From: Chromera velia | Lineage: Eukaryota; Sar; Chromeraceae | Assembly: GCA_018398765.1 (NCBI GenBank) | Contig: JAHBMJ010005003.1 | Span: forward strand, 1-64,000 | DNA length: 64,000 bases | Reading direction: 5' to 3' | Shown here: piece by piece, positions 21,341 to 33,097 of the stretch | Layout: each line of letters opens with the position of its first letter | Position numbering within the stretch: position 1 is the stretch's first letter | The notes under the pieces: model-generated | Seen by the model: only the letters and a program-made list of their open reading frames with translations | Told to the model about the DNA's origin: nothing | The model's database searches: none | Made by a program: the position numbers and the translations under genes

Positions 21341-21373
<33 letters not shown>

Positions 21374-22002
21374 CCAGTGCGAGGGAATAGCCATGAAAAG
21401 ACAGACACAACAAAGAAACACAGAGAAGGAAAGACAAAAAGAAAGTTGACGTGCCCAGAATGTCTCGTTGGTTCTCTTTCCTGCAGTCTATCGACCGTCT
21501 GATTCATGTGTAGTCTTCACCAACTGACTCATTGGCTCACTGACTGACTGAAAAAGTGACTGGCTTCCTGCCTGACTGACTGACCAGAAGCCGTCCGCAC
21601 AATCTTTTTGATGAGGAACTGCTCGATGAGGGGATCAGCTGCGAGTTCGCCTGTCTTGAGGAGCTTCTGATAAGAAGCGATTAGTTGGGGCTTAGAGGGG
21701 GTTATCTTCTTTTCCTTCCTCAATGTGTAGATCGCCTTCTCGAACTTCGCCTTCGAAGTGATCCCGTTCTCAGCACAGTAGGTCACAAGAGCTTTGATGA
21801 AATCGTCCGTGGCTTCACCACTTGCACCACTCCTGTTCGCCTCGTAGTTTTGCCATTCCTCCATTGAACGCTTGAAAGACTCAAAGTGGCGTCTTTCATC
21901 GGGATTTGTCAGCTCCTCAATATTCGGAATTCTGACTTCCATGTGCTCACTGTACTTCTCGGCCACAGAGCCCACTCGGGGCTTGGGTGTGTCTAGAAGC
22001 AT
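15339..22002 (-). CDS. ELP3: Elongator protein 3-like radical-SAM/acetyltransferase with C-terminal membrane anchor
   Basis: Nine exons join in frame: 22002-21585, 20653-20410, 20103-19882, 19509-19092, 18847-18644, 18615-18580 (tentative 36-nt exon), 18337-18169, 16551-16441, 15940-15339, giving about 807 residues. The radical-SAM part has FSCPKDCHYCPKEPGQPRSY (C-x3-C-x2-C iron-sulfur motif), VLGGTWS, VTLETRPDFI and HLMPDLPGSDPERD. The acetyltransferase part has LRLRLRE, RELHVYG, QHAGFGWRLVKRAEEIA and GVGTRRYYAKFGYVLEG. Elp3 family members use radical-SAM chemistry and acetyl-CoA to modify wobble uridine in tRNA. After the catalytic domain comes an acidic linker of about 130 residues, and the protein ends in an Ala-rich hydrophobic segment of about 23 residues (TLAGAAAALAALAGAAAATV) followed by a short basic tail (RRQPGR), as in tail-anchored proteins. 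The start MLLDTPKPRVG was chosen because the frame upstream loses similarity; an in-frame start near 22212 remains possible. It is head-to-head with the HIR gene. Confidence 0.92.
16557..17978. repeat. Polypurine (GGAA/GGCA) satellite filling ELP3 intron 7
   Basis: About 1.42 kb built of GGAA and GGCA tetramers in irregular order (ggaaggaaggcagg, with scattered gaaa). On the ELP3 sense strand this is CCTTCCTGCC. The tract ends only 4-5 bases before the AG acceptor at 16553-16552. Because T is nearly absent on the plus strand, all frames stay open for 500-650 codons on both strands; these are not genes. Confidence 0.97.
20280..20400. repeat. (CTGT)n and (CT)n in ELP3 intron 2
   Basis: A ctgt run at about 20303-20326 and a (ct)n run at 20347-20400 directly after the exon 2 donor (minus strand). 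On the ELP3 sense strand they are GA- and ACAG-rich, opposite in bias to introns 1 and 7. Confidence 0.9.
20880..21370. repeat. Polypurine (GAAA/GAGA/CAGA) block in ELP3 intron 1
   Basis: Runs of gaaa, aaaag, caga and a terminal (ga)n cover about 490 bp, preceded by (CA)n at 20822-20850. On the ELP3 sense strand it is a long pyrimidine tract, lying about 230 bases before the intron 1 acceptor. Confidence 0.95.
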
Positions 22003-22674
22003 TTTGGCCAAACACCCAGCTAGATTTAGGTGAATTCTATTGTAGACGGAGAACGAAGAAAAAGAGCTAGGAAGAGACGCTCGGGCAGAAGAAGGATTCA
22101 GATCGATCACTTCAAAATTGAACAGCCACAAAGAGACTCCAGGACAGGGAGCCAGAAGAGATTTCAGACAGGGCTTATAAACTTTGGACAGATACTCTGG
22201 AAGTAGGAACACTGACTCTTAGGGTTTTAGGGGCACTAAAGATGGATTGAAGGGGTCGTCCATGACGGGAGGCGGAACAGCCGATTTTCTTCGCGCGTAG
22301 CCGATTAAGGGGGTGAGTCTGTCCCGCGCGGGCCCGAAAGGCATGCAATCTTGCATTGGCGACGAAACTGCATGCATGCGATCGACGCACGCACGATCGA
22401 TATACGCCGAACAGCCCGTCCATGCCCGTCCGGTCGATCCGTGTATCTTGACTTTTGGCTTTCGTACAGGCTTTCGTCTTCTTAAGTTCGCGAAGAGTAA
22501 AACATAGTAAAACCCTGAAGAAAGCAGCACGGCAGATTGGACGCGTACATATATACATTCTATCGAAGTTGCGGGAACTCATCTGCTATCACAGGTTCTC
22601 GGTTTGTATAGAAGTGCGATTCAGTGTTGCTGACGGCCGCCCCTCTCCTGCTATTTGTTTCTGTTCGCATCACA
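22003..22674. promoter_or_regulatory. Divergent promoter region ELP3 / HIR
   Basis: The 672 bp between the two start codons must contain both promoters and both 5-prime leaders. It is GC-balanced, and holds TGCATGCA (22369-22376) next to a cluster of palindromic words (gcgatcg, cgatcgat). TGCATGCA is a known binding site of ApiAP2 factors in Apicomplexa; that it works here is inference. No TATA box is evident. Confidence 0.5.
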
Positions 22675-23487
22675 ATGGGGTGCTTCGTGTCTGTTCCAAA
22701 CGATCAGGTGATGATCATGGAGCGCTGTGGAAAATTTAACGGCGAGGTCGGCAGAGGAGAATTCTGGTGGTTCTTTTCTCTCGTGGTGCTGTCTCTTCCG
22801 CCTGTTTTGACAACAGTCAACTGACTCGATCCCTTTTTTGTTCTTCAAAGCTCATCCTTTCACTCTGTCTTCTGTTTGTCCCTACTCCAATCTGTTTGAC
22901 TTGTGCAGGCGAGTGCAGGGCTGAACTGTTTCCCTCTGATGTTCTGCGGTGAGTGTTTGATTTTGACCTTTGTCACTTTCAACTTACTATGCTTCTTCTT
23001 CAACCCCACCGTACCGGTCTTTTGTCGTGCCTTTAAACCTACCCTTCCTCACTCTGCCTCCCTTCGCCCAGCTTCTCCTTCCTGTTGCAATTGTGTATTC
23101 CCTCCCCGGCTTCTCGGTTTTCTTTCTGAAGGCGTTGATCGTGTTGCGGGCGCCCTCTCTCTCCGTGTGGACTCTCTTGAAGTCATGGTGGAGTCCAAGA
23201 CAAAGGACAACGTCTTTGTGCAGGTAGGTGGTAGAAAGGGATTCTTTCCTTCCTTCTTTCCTTCCTCCTTTGAATGGTTCACTGTTCTGTCCCCTCTCCT
23301 CGACCCCCTCGAGACCGTCACTTCACCATTTGTTCCCCCCCGGTCCCCGAAGGAGAGAAGAACAAACCAGCGAGCGGAAGGGGCCATGAATTCATTCGGC
23401 ATTGTGGCAGGAAAATGGAAGGACTGGGACACGAAGACGAAAAAAAAACTGATGATTTGAATGACGCTGTCTGTCTGCCTGTCTGCC

Positions 23488-23518
<31 letters not shown>

Positions 23519-26283
23519 GAAAGTTTGTCGAGAGGTGGAGAGGCAAGGGGAGCTTAACTCTCACCTTTCGGGCCCCCTGCACACTTTGTTTGAGTTGTCT
23601 TAATGTTCTTTTGCCTTTGTTGTTTTCTTTCTTTTTGTCTTTTGTGTTCATGAAGAAAAGGAGGGAAAGAAACCATATAGTCTGTCTGTCTGCCTGCCTG
23701 CCTGTCTGTTTGCAGGTGGTGGTTGCTGTCCAGTATCACGTGATGCAGGACAGGACATTTGATGCCTTCTACAAGCTCCAGTCATCCCAGGAACAAATCA
23801 GATCCTACATCTTTGACGTGGTCCGTCAGTCAGTAAGTCAGTCAGCCGAGTCCCGCCCTTCGGAATCCTTTCTTTCCTTTCCTTCTCCCTCGATCCCCGT
23901 TTGTGCCCTCTGGCCACCAGAGGCTGGCTACATGCAACACTTGATGACGTGGTGAAATTCTCTATCTGCTTGTGAATTGATTGGCACAGACAGAACGCTC
24001 ATTTACTCAATCACTCGCTGTCTGTTTGCTTATATTCTTGCATGGCTGCTTAAATTCCCTGATCATGAGGCAGGTCCGTGCCACTGTGCCGAAGATGATG
24101 CTGGACGAGGTGTTCGAGTCGAAGGAGGAGATCGCGACGGCCGTCAAGACAGAGTTGAAGAAATCGATGGTTCGTTGGTTGGTTGGTTGGTTGGTCGGTG
24201 CCTCCAGTCACAAAAAACTGAAGTCGGAATCCGTCTCTGTATGTCCGCCGACCTCCTTCCGGTCTTTCGTGTCTCCTCCCTTCTGCAAGACCATCCTGTC
24301 GAGTTTTTCGGAAACTACTCATTCAGTTGTTTACTTTGAATGCGCCGTTTCTTCCTTCCTCCGATCCGCCCTGTGCACGTCCGTTTCTGTCTGCGTGTGC
24401 GTGCGTGCGTCACTGCCTTCAGGACGACTTCGGATACAGCATCATCAAGACTCTGGTCACGGACATTCAACCGGACATGTACGTACGTGAGCTTGTGGAA
24501 GGAAGGAAGGAAGGAACAGAAGAGATTCTCTTCACAGTCGCTCAGATTCTTGGATGAATTCTTCGATGTATTGTGCAGAGGTATGAAAGGAACTGAAGTT
24601 CTCTGAGCATTTTCGCTTTTTTCTTACTTCTTTTCTTGCTTGCTTGCTGCTTGCTGCGAAGCCCCGCACCCATCCATGCAAATTCGTTCCCGCCTGTCAA
24701 AAGAATTCATGGCCTTGAGGCCTTCCCCTTCCTACTTGCGTTGCCCTCCCCAGCTCTCTGTATCCCTTCATGCATCCATGCAAACATTCATGCAGGCGCG
24801 TGAGAGACGCGATGAACGAGATCAACGCTTCCAAGAGACAGCGCATTGCAGCACAGGAGAAAGCTGGTAGGTAGGTGGGTGGGTGGGTGGGTCGGTGGGT
24901 AGGGACGTCAGAGAAAGCAGTGGGTACTGTACTGTCGGTGTTGATTCCTGATCGAATGATGTGATCGTCTCGTCTTGGCCATCGGCAGGTGGATGGACAT
25001 GAAGGGATTGAAGGGCGTTTTTGAGAATCAATTTCTTCCTTCTGACCTGCCTGCATATGCACATGCAATCACTCAGAGGATGGATGACTGAATCTGCCAT
25101 CCAATTTTTATTCGTGCATCTCCGGCAGATCTTCGGTCGCTCTCCCCCCCTCTCTTTTTCTTATTTTGCCCCTTCCCCTTTTTCTTTCAAGTTGAGAAAC
25201 GGACAGGACGGATAAAGCAGACATGCTTAGGAAGAGCGTCGCTCAATCTATCAATGAATATCAATGAACCAATCAGCAAACTGGTTAGTGGTAGCTGAAT
25301 CGATGCGCATTGAATTGGATTGGATTGATGGAAAAAAGGACGAAATTCATGGAGATGAATTGACTGATGGATGAATGCAGAGGCCGACAAGCTTCTTACC
25401 GTGAAAAGGGCAGAAGGAGAAGCGGAAACAAAATTTCTCCAGGTCAGTCAGTCAGTCAGTCAGTCAGTCAGTCGATTTCTCTGTTTGACAGGGAAGGGAA
25501 CAAACGAGGAGGATATCGACTTCTCTGCTGCTTTTGGGTTCGGTTTTGACGTCCTTCTCAATGCTGTTCGTGATCTTGTTGGTGGGTCGATTTGTGATTT
25601 TTCTTTTTTGATTTGGTTTGATTTGATTTGCAGGGCCAAGGTATTGCGAGGCAGAGGAAGGCGATCGTTGACGGTCTCCGTGAGTCTGTCCAGGACTTTT
25701 CGACTGCTGTGGGGGGGATGAACGCCAAGGAAGTCCTCGACCTTGTCCTGATCACTCAGTACTTCGACACACTCAAGGTGGGTTCGTGGGTTCGTTCGTA
25801 TATTGGTTGGTTGGTTGGTTCAAAGCTTTGGTTGGGAGGAGTGTGGAAGGAACTATACGTGTTTGTGCCGCAATATTCTTGCGATGATGTTCTGTGTCTA
25901 TCTCTCCTGTTTTTGTTTGCTTCCAGTCAGCTAGCCATGCAGTCTCCATCCCTCCATTCTTCGTTCGCTCGTTCGTATCTGTGGATAGAGAGGGATAGGG
26001 AATGCCCGAGCTAGGGAGGCAGATCGAACGGGTGTGGAATAGAGAGAACTGCATGTGCATCGTAGACTTCCTTGTTCATAAACTTGAAAGAAAGTTGAGA
26101 CCTCGCTGTTCTCTGAATATGTTGCTTGGTTGGTTGCTTGGTTGTTTGCAGGATCTGGGTAACCAGTCGGGGCAGCAGACGATCTTCATTCCGCACAACC
26201 CTGGATCCCTCGCTGCGTTGGCAGATGAGATTCGATCGGGTGTGATCTCACAGTCAAAGGACAGGACGGTCGTGAAGGCCTAA
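22675..26283 (+). CDS. Hypersensitive-induced-response (HIR)-type band-7/SPFH membrane protein
   Basis: Ten exons join in frame: 22675-22746, 22909-22948, 23132-23223, 23716-23820, 24074-24169, 24423-24478, 24796-24866, 25381-25442, 25634-25777, 26152-26283, giving 289 residues, the usual HIR length. Diagnostic stretches are [108 protein letters not shown] and a C-terminus with [11 protein letters not shown]. The family forms oligomeric scaffolds on membrane microdomains; it is best known from plants and also occurs in protists. The N-terminus MGCFVSV has Gly2 and Cys3, the usual context for N-myristoylation plus palmitoylation, so cytosolic-face membrane attachment is likely. Several of its introns start with tandem GTNN repeats (for example 25443 and 24867). 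Confidence 0.95.
23467..23519. repeat. (CTGT)n in HIR intron 3
   Basis: A tctg/cctg tetranucleotide run. A second run at about 23683-23715 (tctgtctgcctgcctgcctg) leads directly into the acceptor of exon 4. Confidence 0.95.
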
Positions 26284-29200
26284 CCAATCAACTAATCAAG
26301 GAGGGGGGGGGAGAAGGTAGTGGCCGTGTGGTTCCTGGTAGAGGTTCCCCGAAGACATGAAGGAAGGAAGAGGAGGGAGACGGTTCTTGTAGACATGGCT
26401 GGCTGGCTGGCTGGTTGTGCACTGCATGTCCTCCTTTCTCTCTCTACTTCTGTTTTCGTTTGAGTGAATTTGCTCCACAGATGTCTCTGTCCCTCCCTCC
26501 CTCCCTCCCTCCCTCCCTCCCTCGTCATTCCTTCCAATGCGGCCGAAAAGAAAGGAAGGATGACGGCGAGACATTTGGGTCCCTTCGATCGATCCTTCAG
26601 CTCTGCCTTGTTCCCCTAGCCCTGTCAGACTGGCTGCTACATGGATTTCCCTTTCCGTTGTGTCTGCTTGTCTGTCGTTAGATCTTAATTCGGGTGCCTC
26701 TGTATGCATGGCTCCCGATCGAAGATTTGTTCAGGCGGGGGGGAGGGCCCAAAAAGGGGACCTGGGCCGTACTCCGAACGGTACTCGATCGTGGGGAAGC
26801 ACTCATCTTTTGTCCTAGCTTTCGTCGCCCTCTGCATCGTCCGCTATAGACATAGCTTTTCTAGCTGTATTCCTATACGATTGTATGGCCGTGCCCGGCG
26901 TGCGAGATAATCAAATGAACACAAAGTGAACATCGCTGCTAGCATCACTGGGAATATCAACTAGAATATTAATTTACATGATACTAGAGTCGTGACTAGA
27001 CATGATAATATAACATATGAGTTACATTGAATATGTCCTTCATTCAAGTTAGTGCCCTAGTTCGTATCATTAGGCATTAGGCTGACATTAGCGGCAATTT
27101 AGCGCTAGCATTATTTGGTATGAATCAGCCAATAGGAATAAGCCTATGGACCTAGGCTATGGCCGGTGATTTTTAGTTAAAACATTCAAGTTTTTAAACC
27201 TAATTAAGGCAATTTAAAGGTTAACTTACTGCCTAGATGTTACTAGGTTGCTGCAGTTAATTAGTATATAAGGTTGCACTAGAATCTAAAATTGAATTCA
27301 AGTTTAAAACAATCTTTTCTCTAGTCTTTTCTATTCATATATTTTTAAAGTTTTCAACAGAATTCATCAGAATTCCACCGGCCGGGGCACAGCCAGACTG
27401 ATCGCTGCACCACCCTTTTGTTAGATACATCACACGTTAGATGAACATCTTTTGCACGTCGATTCGTCGTCGAATCGTGCAGTGCATGTTCCGTATGAAA
27501 TGTCAATTCAAATGTTTGGGGCGTGACACCGGCAGACCACTGCTGAGCTTGCTGCTTTAGTACCAGCTATACAAGAACGTCCGTGCCGACAAATCAGTTC
27601 ATCAAACTTTTTTGACTCTTCGATGCTTAAATATGTGTGCCACCACTCGGTATACCGTCTCCCTCTACACGTGCGGTCACTTTTCTCTTCAAAGCATGAA
27701 AAAAAAAGGCAAAAAAAAGAAGCAAGAGAGACAGTCAGATGATCGACGGGCACATCCCATCTGACGCAGTTGGAGCATCTGTGCACACATCACAGTACGA
27801 CAAGTTGGCATGCATCGATTAGTTTCCTTCATGCATTCACGTTGATTCTCTCCCTCATCGATGCACTTTTTCTTCTTTCCTCGCCTCGCGTCTCCCTTGC
27901 CTTTTAAACTGATATCACTGTCACCTTTCGTTCTCGGTCACTGGCAACGCTCGTCATCGACCGCTTTCTGTTTTCCTGTCTGATCTCTTCGCACTTCTTT
28001 GGCCTCAAAAAGAGACGGGGGAAACTCAAAATCTTCTTTCCTCTCTTCGATCGCTTCTTGTATGACGGAGGGGGGGGGAACTGAAGGACCGAAAGGAACC
28101 CCATGCTCTCCTAGCTGCTTCCTTTCCGTCCGCCAGCGTCTCTTCCTCCTTTTGAGAGAGTGCCCCAGCGGATGAAAAAGAAGTCCTGCCCTTCCAACTG
28201 GCAGACAGACAGATGTGACAGCACATGCAGTCTGTTCGATCATTTATTCGTTCGTGTCGTGCATGCGTTTGTTTGTTTTTTTCTGACACAACACGGGAAG
28301 GAAGAAGAGAACCCAGAGGCCGGCCGGCTCCTCACTGACGCGATCGAAAAAGATACTTCCTCAATCCTGCATATGTTCACGCACCCGGTCTTTCTTCTCT
28401 TCAATTCCGCACCTTCCTGCACTTTATTGCAGCTGCACGCTTTAGAAAAAAAAAAAAAAACAGTGGCGGACGGACACACGGATAGGACAAGCAAGGCACA
28501 GACAGACAGACAGACAGACATGGCCTACCGGGTGCAGCAGAAACTCCCTCCGCATGGAAGCAACAAGGGAGCGAGGAAACGAAATTAACAAAACGGCAAA
28601 GATTTGACAAGAAGAAGCCAAATGAATCAAACGGTGACCCTGATCGATCGAAATGCAAAGAAAGAAAAAAAGGGACCACAAGGCCCGCCTGCACCGGTTC
28701 TTTCTGTATTACATTCAGGTGCACCCTCCCTCTCTTACCCATTCCCTTTGCCCCCCTGGGAGTTCTTTTCCTCTTCCAACCGGTGACACCGAACAGTCCA
28801 GCTCTTCTGAAGGGACACTTACAAGGAAGAATGAATTTTTCGTTTTTCTGAATCAAGAATAAAGCAAGAGGCAGAAAAAGAAGGGGGGCAAGACAGACCT
28901 CCATGCAGACAAATAGAGTCACCCATTCACTCCCTTCCCTTCCCTTCCCTTCCCTTCTCAATGTCTTTCGGTCGTTGACGGTTTTTGGGTCGTCACATCC
29001 TTTCAATGGCTTCCTCTTGATGCTCCTGAGAGCCCTGCAAGGCGCCTGGGCACACACACGCACCTCTTCATTCATTCACTCATTCATTCACATCGCAACA
29101 ACCTTTGCAGCAAAAATCAGGAGAGAATTAAGGAACAAAAATGGGACTAGGACGCACAGAGACGAGGCAAGACAAGAGAAAAAAGACCGGTGAAGCAAAC

Positions 29201-30124
29201 AATCTTCATGCTTTCACTGGAGGCACGGCAGACAAAAATGGGGGCAGACCGGAGGAAGAAAAAAAGGGGGGCAAAGGAGACGAATAAGTACTTAAGTTTA
29301 CAGAAGTACGGTCCAAAACGACATTCAGTTGAATTCACTACAGCAAAAAAGCAATTCAAACAACAGATGAAACAAAAATGCAGATGAACAAACAAAAATC
29401 GGTCTGAATGAAACACCGGGAGGGAGCGACGTACCGCCACACCCTGAACAAGTGCCGTCACCCCGTCAGTCATGCAAACAGAACCAAGAAAACAATCACG
29501 AAAGCAAGAAGAACAAGACGGACAAAAGGGGAAGAGGCGCGATGTAAAATTACCAACCAACCTATCAGGTACAAACTGACAAAAGGTCCTTTCCGTTCCC
29601 CCCCCTTTTTCTTCCCTCCCCCCTCTTAGCGTACACAGAGGCTTCTTTCAGAGACTGGAAAAGGAAAAGGAACTAACGACTAAGAAAAGACAGAGAGAGA
29701 GAGAAACAGAGAGAGAAAAACAAAATTTAGACAGACCGTCCACACACACTCGCAAACTCACAAACTTGCACCACCACCGATGATGCAAATCCACCCGACA
29801 ACGACACGAGCAATCAAGTGACGCAGACAATAGTCATCGACTTAACAGACTGCACTCTTTCAATTCCTGGAGGAAGAGAAAGACGAAGAGCTATTCAGAC
29901 ATAGAGACAGACAAACAGAACGACAGCACAACGCCTTGCTACTCTTGTGAGGGCTCAGTGAAACGGAACGGTCCTGAAAAGAAACCATCCCCCCCACAAC
30001 CGCCCCCAAAAGAAACACCGAACGAAACTTGTCATCCCTCTCTCCGGCAACCTTTTTTCCTTCCCTTTCCTCATTAATGTCTGGTTTGCCCCAGCCAGTC
30101 AAACTCTCTCTCTCTTTCTCTCTT

Positions 30125-30188
<64 letters not shown>

Positions 30189-32638
30189 CCTCCACTGTGG
30201 AGGTAGAACGAACAAGGGTTCCTTCCCACCATGCCTCCACGATGACCCACCAAATGCAAAAAAATAGGACGAATCCAAAGACAAGGGGAGAACGGAGAAA
30301 AAGAGACAGACAAACGGCGAAGAAGAGAGAGAAGAGAGACAAAAAAATGTGAGGAGAAAAAAAAAAGAGTCCCGCCTGCCAACGCGACTCTCTCAACTTC
30401 TCTGAGGCTGCCTGCCAATGTTTTCGGCAAGGGTCAGAGACTGAACGTGCGGATGAATGGCCCGGCCCCCTGGGGGGGGGGGCCTGTGTTCATGCATCGA
30501 GTGTGGAGGTTGTAAACACCCGTCGATTCCTCCTCACTCTCCTGCATGCACTTGATTGATCCTTCCTTCATTCCCTCATTCCTGTCAGTGACTGTTTCTT
30601 ACTTCGTCTCATCAGTACGTTTTCCGCCTCCAGGAAGGTGGGGGGGAGCACCGCATTGTGTTTGAGGAAGAGGAAGGTCAGCATCCATCCATCCATCCAG
30701 ACATCCATCGGTCGATTTGAGGGTGAATGAATGAGTGAATGCGCACATGGAATGAATGAAGTCACACACTCGACTGAACTGAAACCGCCCGCAAGCCATC
30801 GTACACCAATGACCCGGGCAGTCCATAAAAACAGACAGAGAGAAAACTGTATTCATTTGTTTGTTTGTCACTGCATACAGAACAAACAGGCAATAGATTG
30901 GCAGAGACAGACAGACAGACAGGTTATGTGATGCATGCATGGAACCAGAGACGAGAGGAGACGGCGGTCTCTTCTCTTCTCTTCTTTCTCTGGAAGTTCG
31001 CCCCTTGGCCGAATATTCATTCAGATGCATGCACAGCACAGACAGGCAGTACAGTCATTAACAGAAGACGTTTTCGATGTCCGACAGAAAAGAACCTTTC
31101 TCTGTCTTTCTTTCGTTCTTTCTTCGCGAAATTTCTTACAGTTCCTGGCTTTCGATTCAGATTGGTGCATCGCATGGCGTCCGATCGATCGGTCGAGAGA
31201 GAAAAAATGTTTTTGTTATCCCTCCTTGCGTTCCCACTCTTTGGTGGAGAACTCAGCTGGGGGAGTGTCTTCCGTGCCTTCCTTCTTCTTCTCCTTCTTG
31301 CTGCCCTGGCTCCCTTCACATCTTTCCTCGTTCTCGACCGTCTGTCTCGCGTCAATCTTTCCTTTCGTCATTGTTTTATTGTTGAAGGAGAAAACGAAAC
31401 CCTGTACGTGTCTCTCTCCAGTCTCCCCTCCTCTATTTTGTGGTCGTCTTTGTTAGAAGCAAGAAATGGAGAAGTACGTGGAGGATACGGCGGAAAGAAG
31501 CTAACAGAATCGAACCAAACCGGCCAGCTTAATTGAATTCGGTGGAAGATCCAAACAAGACAAGACAGAACACGACGAGACAAGACAAGACATTGGTCTG
31601 TCTCTCTGTCTGACTGTGTGTCGGATAGGGAAGAAAAGACGGAGGGAAACTTGAGCGTGTCTCCCTCGAGCACGAAGCAAGCAAGCAAGCAACGAATGAA
31701 TGAACAAACAACTCAAGCACGAATGACTACATGTATGATCGACAGCTAGGGGTGATGCATGAACAGGCAGACGCAAAGGAGAGGAAGAAGCATGCGAGAC
31801 GAACGAACACTCACACAGACGATACACAGGCGCACGCAAAGACAAATACAAAGAAAGCAAAGCAATTCTGTCTCAGACTCCCTTTGGGAGACGGATGGAT
31901 GGATAGATGAGAGAGGAAGGAATGAAGGCAGGAACGAGACAGATCCACTCCCTTTCTCCCTCTTCCTCTTTTATTCATCCTTCCTGCTTGGTGGTGAAGT
32001 CTTCTGCCGCCGGCATGGCATGTCAAGAAGATCTGCTACAGACGGAGAAAGAAAGAGACGGAGATGGGAACCTGTTCTCTTTCTCCCTACCTCTCTTTCT
32101 TTCTCCGTCGCGCACATCATTTCTGGTTGCTCACTTGATCCATCCAGATTTCTCGTGCTTGTCGCTGGCATGCTCCACCCCTTAAAACCCTTTTTCGATC
32201 GATCGATTTAAACGGAAACCTTTCATTTCAAACCAAAGTCCAAAAAAGGTCAAAACGGAAGAAACAACGGAAGGAAGGCAGAGGGACCTCAAACAAAACA
32301 AAAGGGGGACTGAAGAACACTACTCCTGCAAAAGAGCAGGACGAGAAGAACAAAACCTCGATATCCGATTAGACCTCCCTTCGTACCTGCATCCCTCCAC
32401 TCACCAGCCAGCCAGAAAGCTGGTGGTATCCAGACACCACTCACGAACCTGTTCATACTCTTCCTGCTCGTCGCACCGGAAGGAAGGCAGAAAAAAAGCA
32501 CAACATGCCGCTTGACGCACTTGCTTGTCTGTCAATAAAAACGCAAATTCGTGAATTCCCACGGGAGGAGGCGACTTTCCATCTCTCTTATCTGACACTT
32601 TTCTCTCTCTGCTGTCCCGACGGTTCTTTGATCTGCTG

Positions 32639-32684
<46 letters not shown>

Positions 32685-33065
32685 GAAACAGATTGTCGGG
32701 ACGAAAGGAAAGAAGGACAGCGAAGGACACTGAAATAATGGAGAGGAAAAGTATCCAACCCCTGCCTGAAGGAAGAAAGAAGCAGTCGAGTGCGGAGGGG
32801 CAAAAAAAGGCGGGAGGGCGGGCAGGAAGGCCAAATTGACGTTTGAATGAAAGACAGACAGACAGACAGACAAGACACGAAAATCTCCTTCCCCTAGCGA
32901 CTGCTTTGTTCCCTCTTGGAGGAAACCGGGCAAGCAGCCGCACGGGGTGGATCAGACAGAGAAGAGAAGAGAAACCAAAGGATGCATGAAGATTCAACGA
33001 AGGCGCGGACGAACGAACGAACGAACCAAGAAGGATGCATGGAGGATGGATGGAAAGAAGAGAGG

Positions 33066-33097
<32 letters not shown>

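Noticed and set aside
20284-21507. Long Phe/Ser/Leu and Lys/Glu/Arg frames across ELP3 introns 1 and 2
   Set aside because: Low-complexity translations of GAAA, GA and CAGA repeats lying between two exons joined by ELP3 similarity.
22002-22212. In-frame N-terminal extension of ELP3 starting at 22212
   Set aside because: The frame is open but its sequence shows no similarity and would take up much of the 5-prime leader; the start at 22002 is preferred, not proven.
25160-25215. Extra HIR exon reading [10 protein letters not shown]
   Set aside because: No usable donor follows it, and joining exon 7 directly to 25381 gives the conserved [18 protein letters not shown] without it.
27508-27786. 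92-codon minus-strand frame ending CRCHAPNI
   Set aside because: Not low-complexity, but no family, no supported upstream exon; noted under the spacer rather than called a gene.
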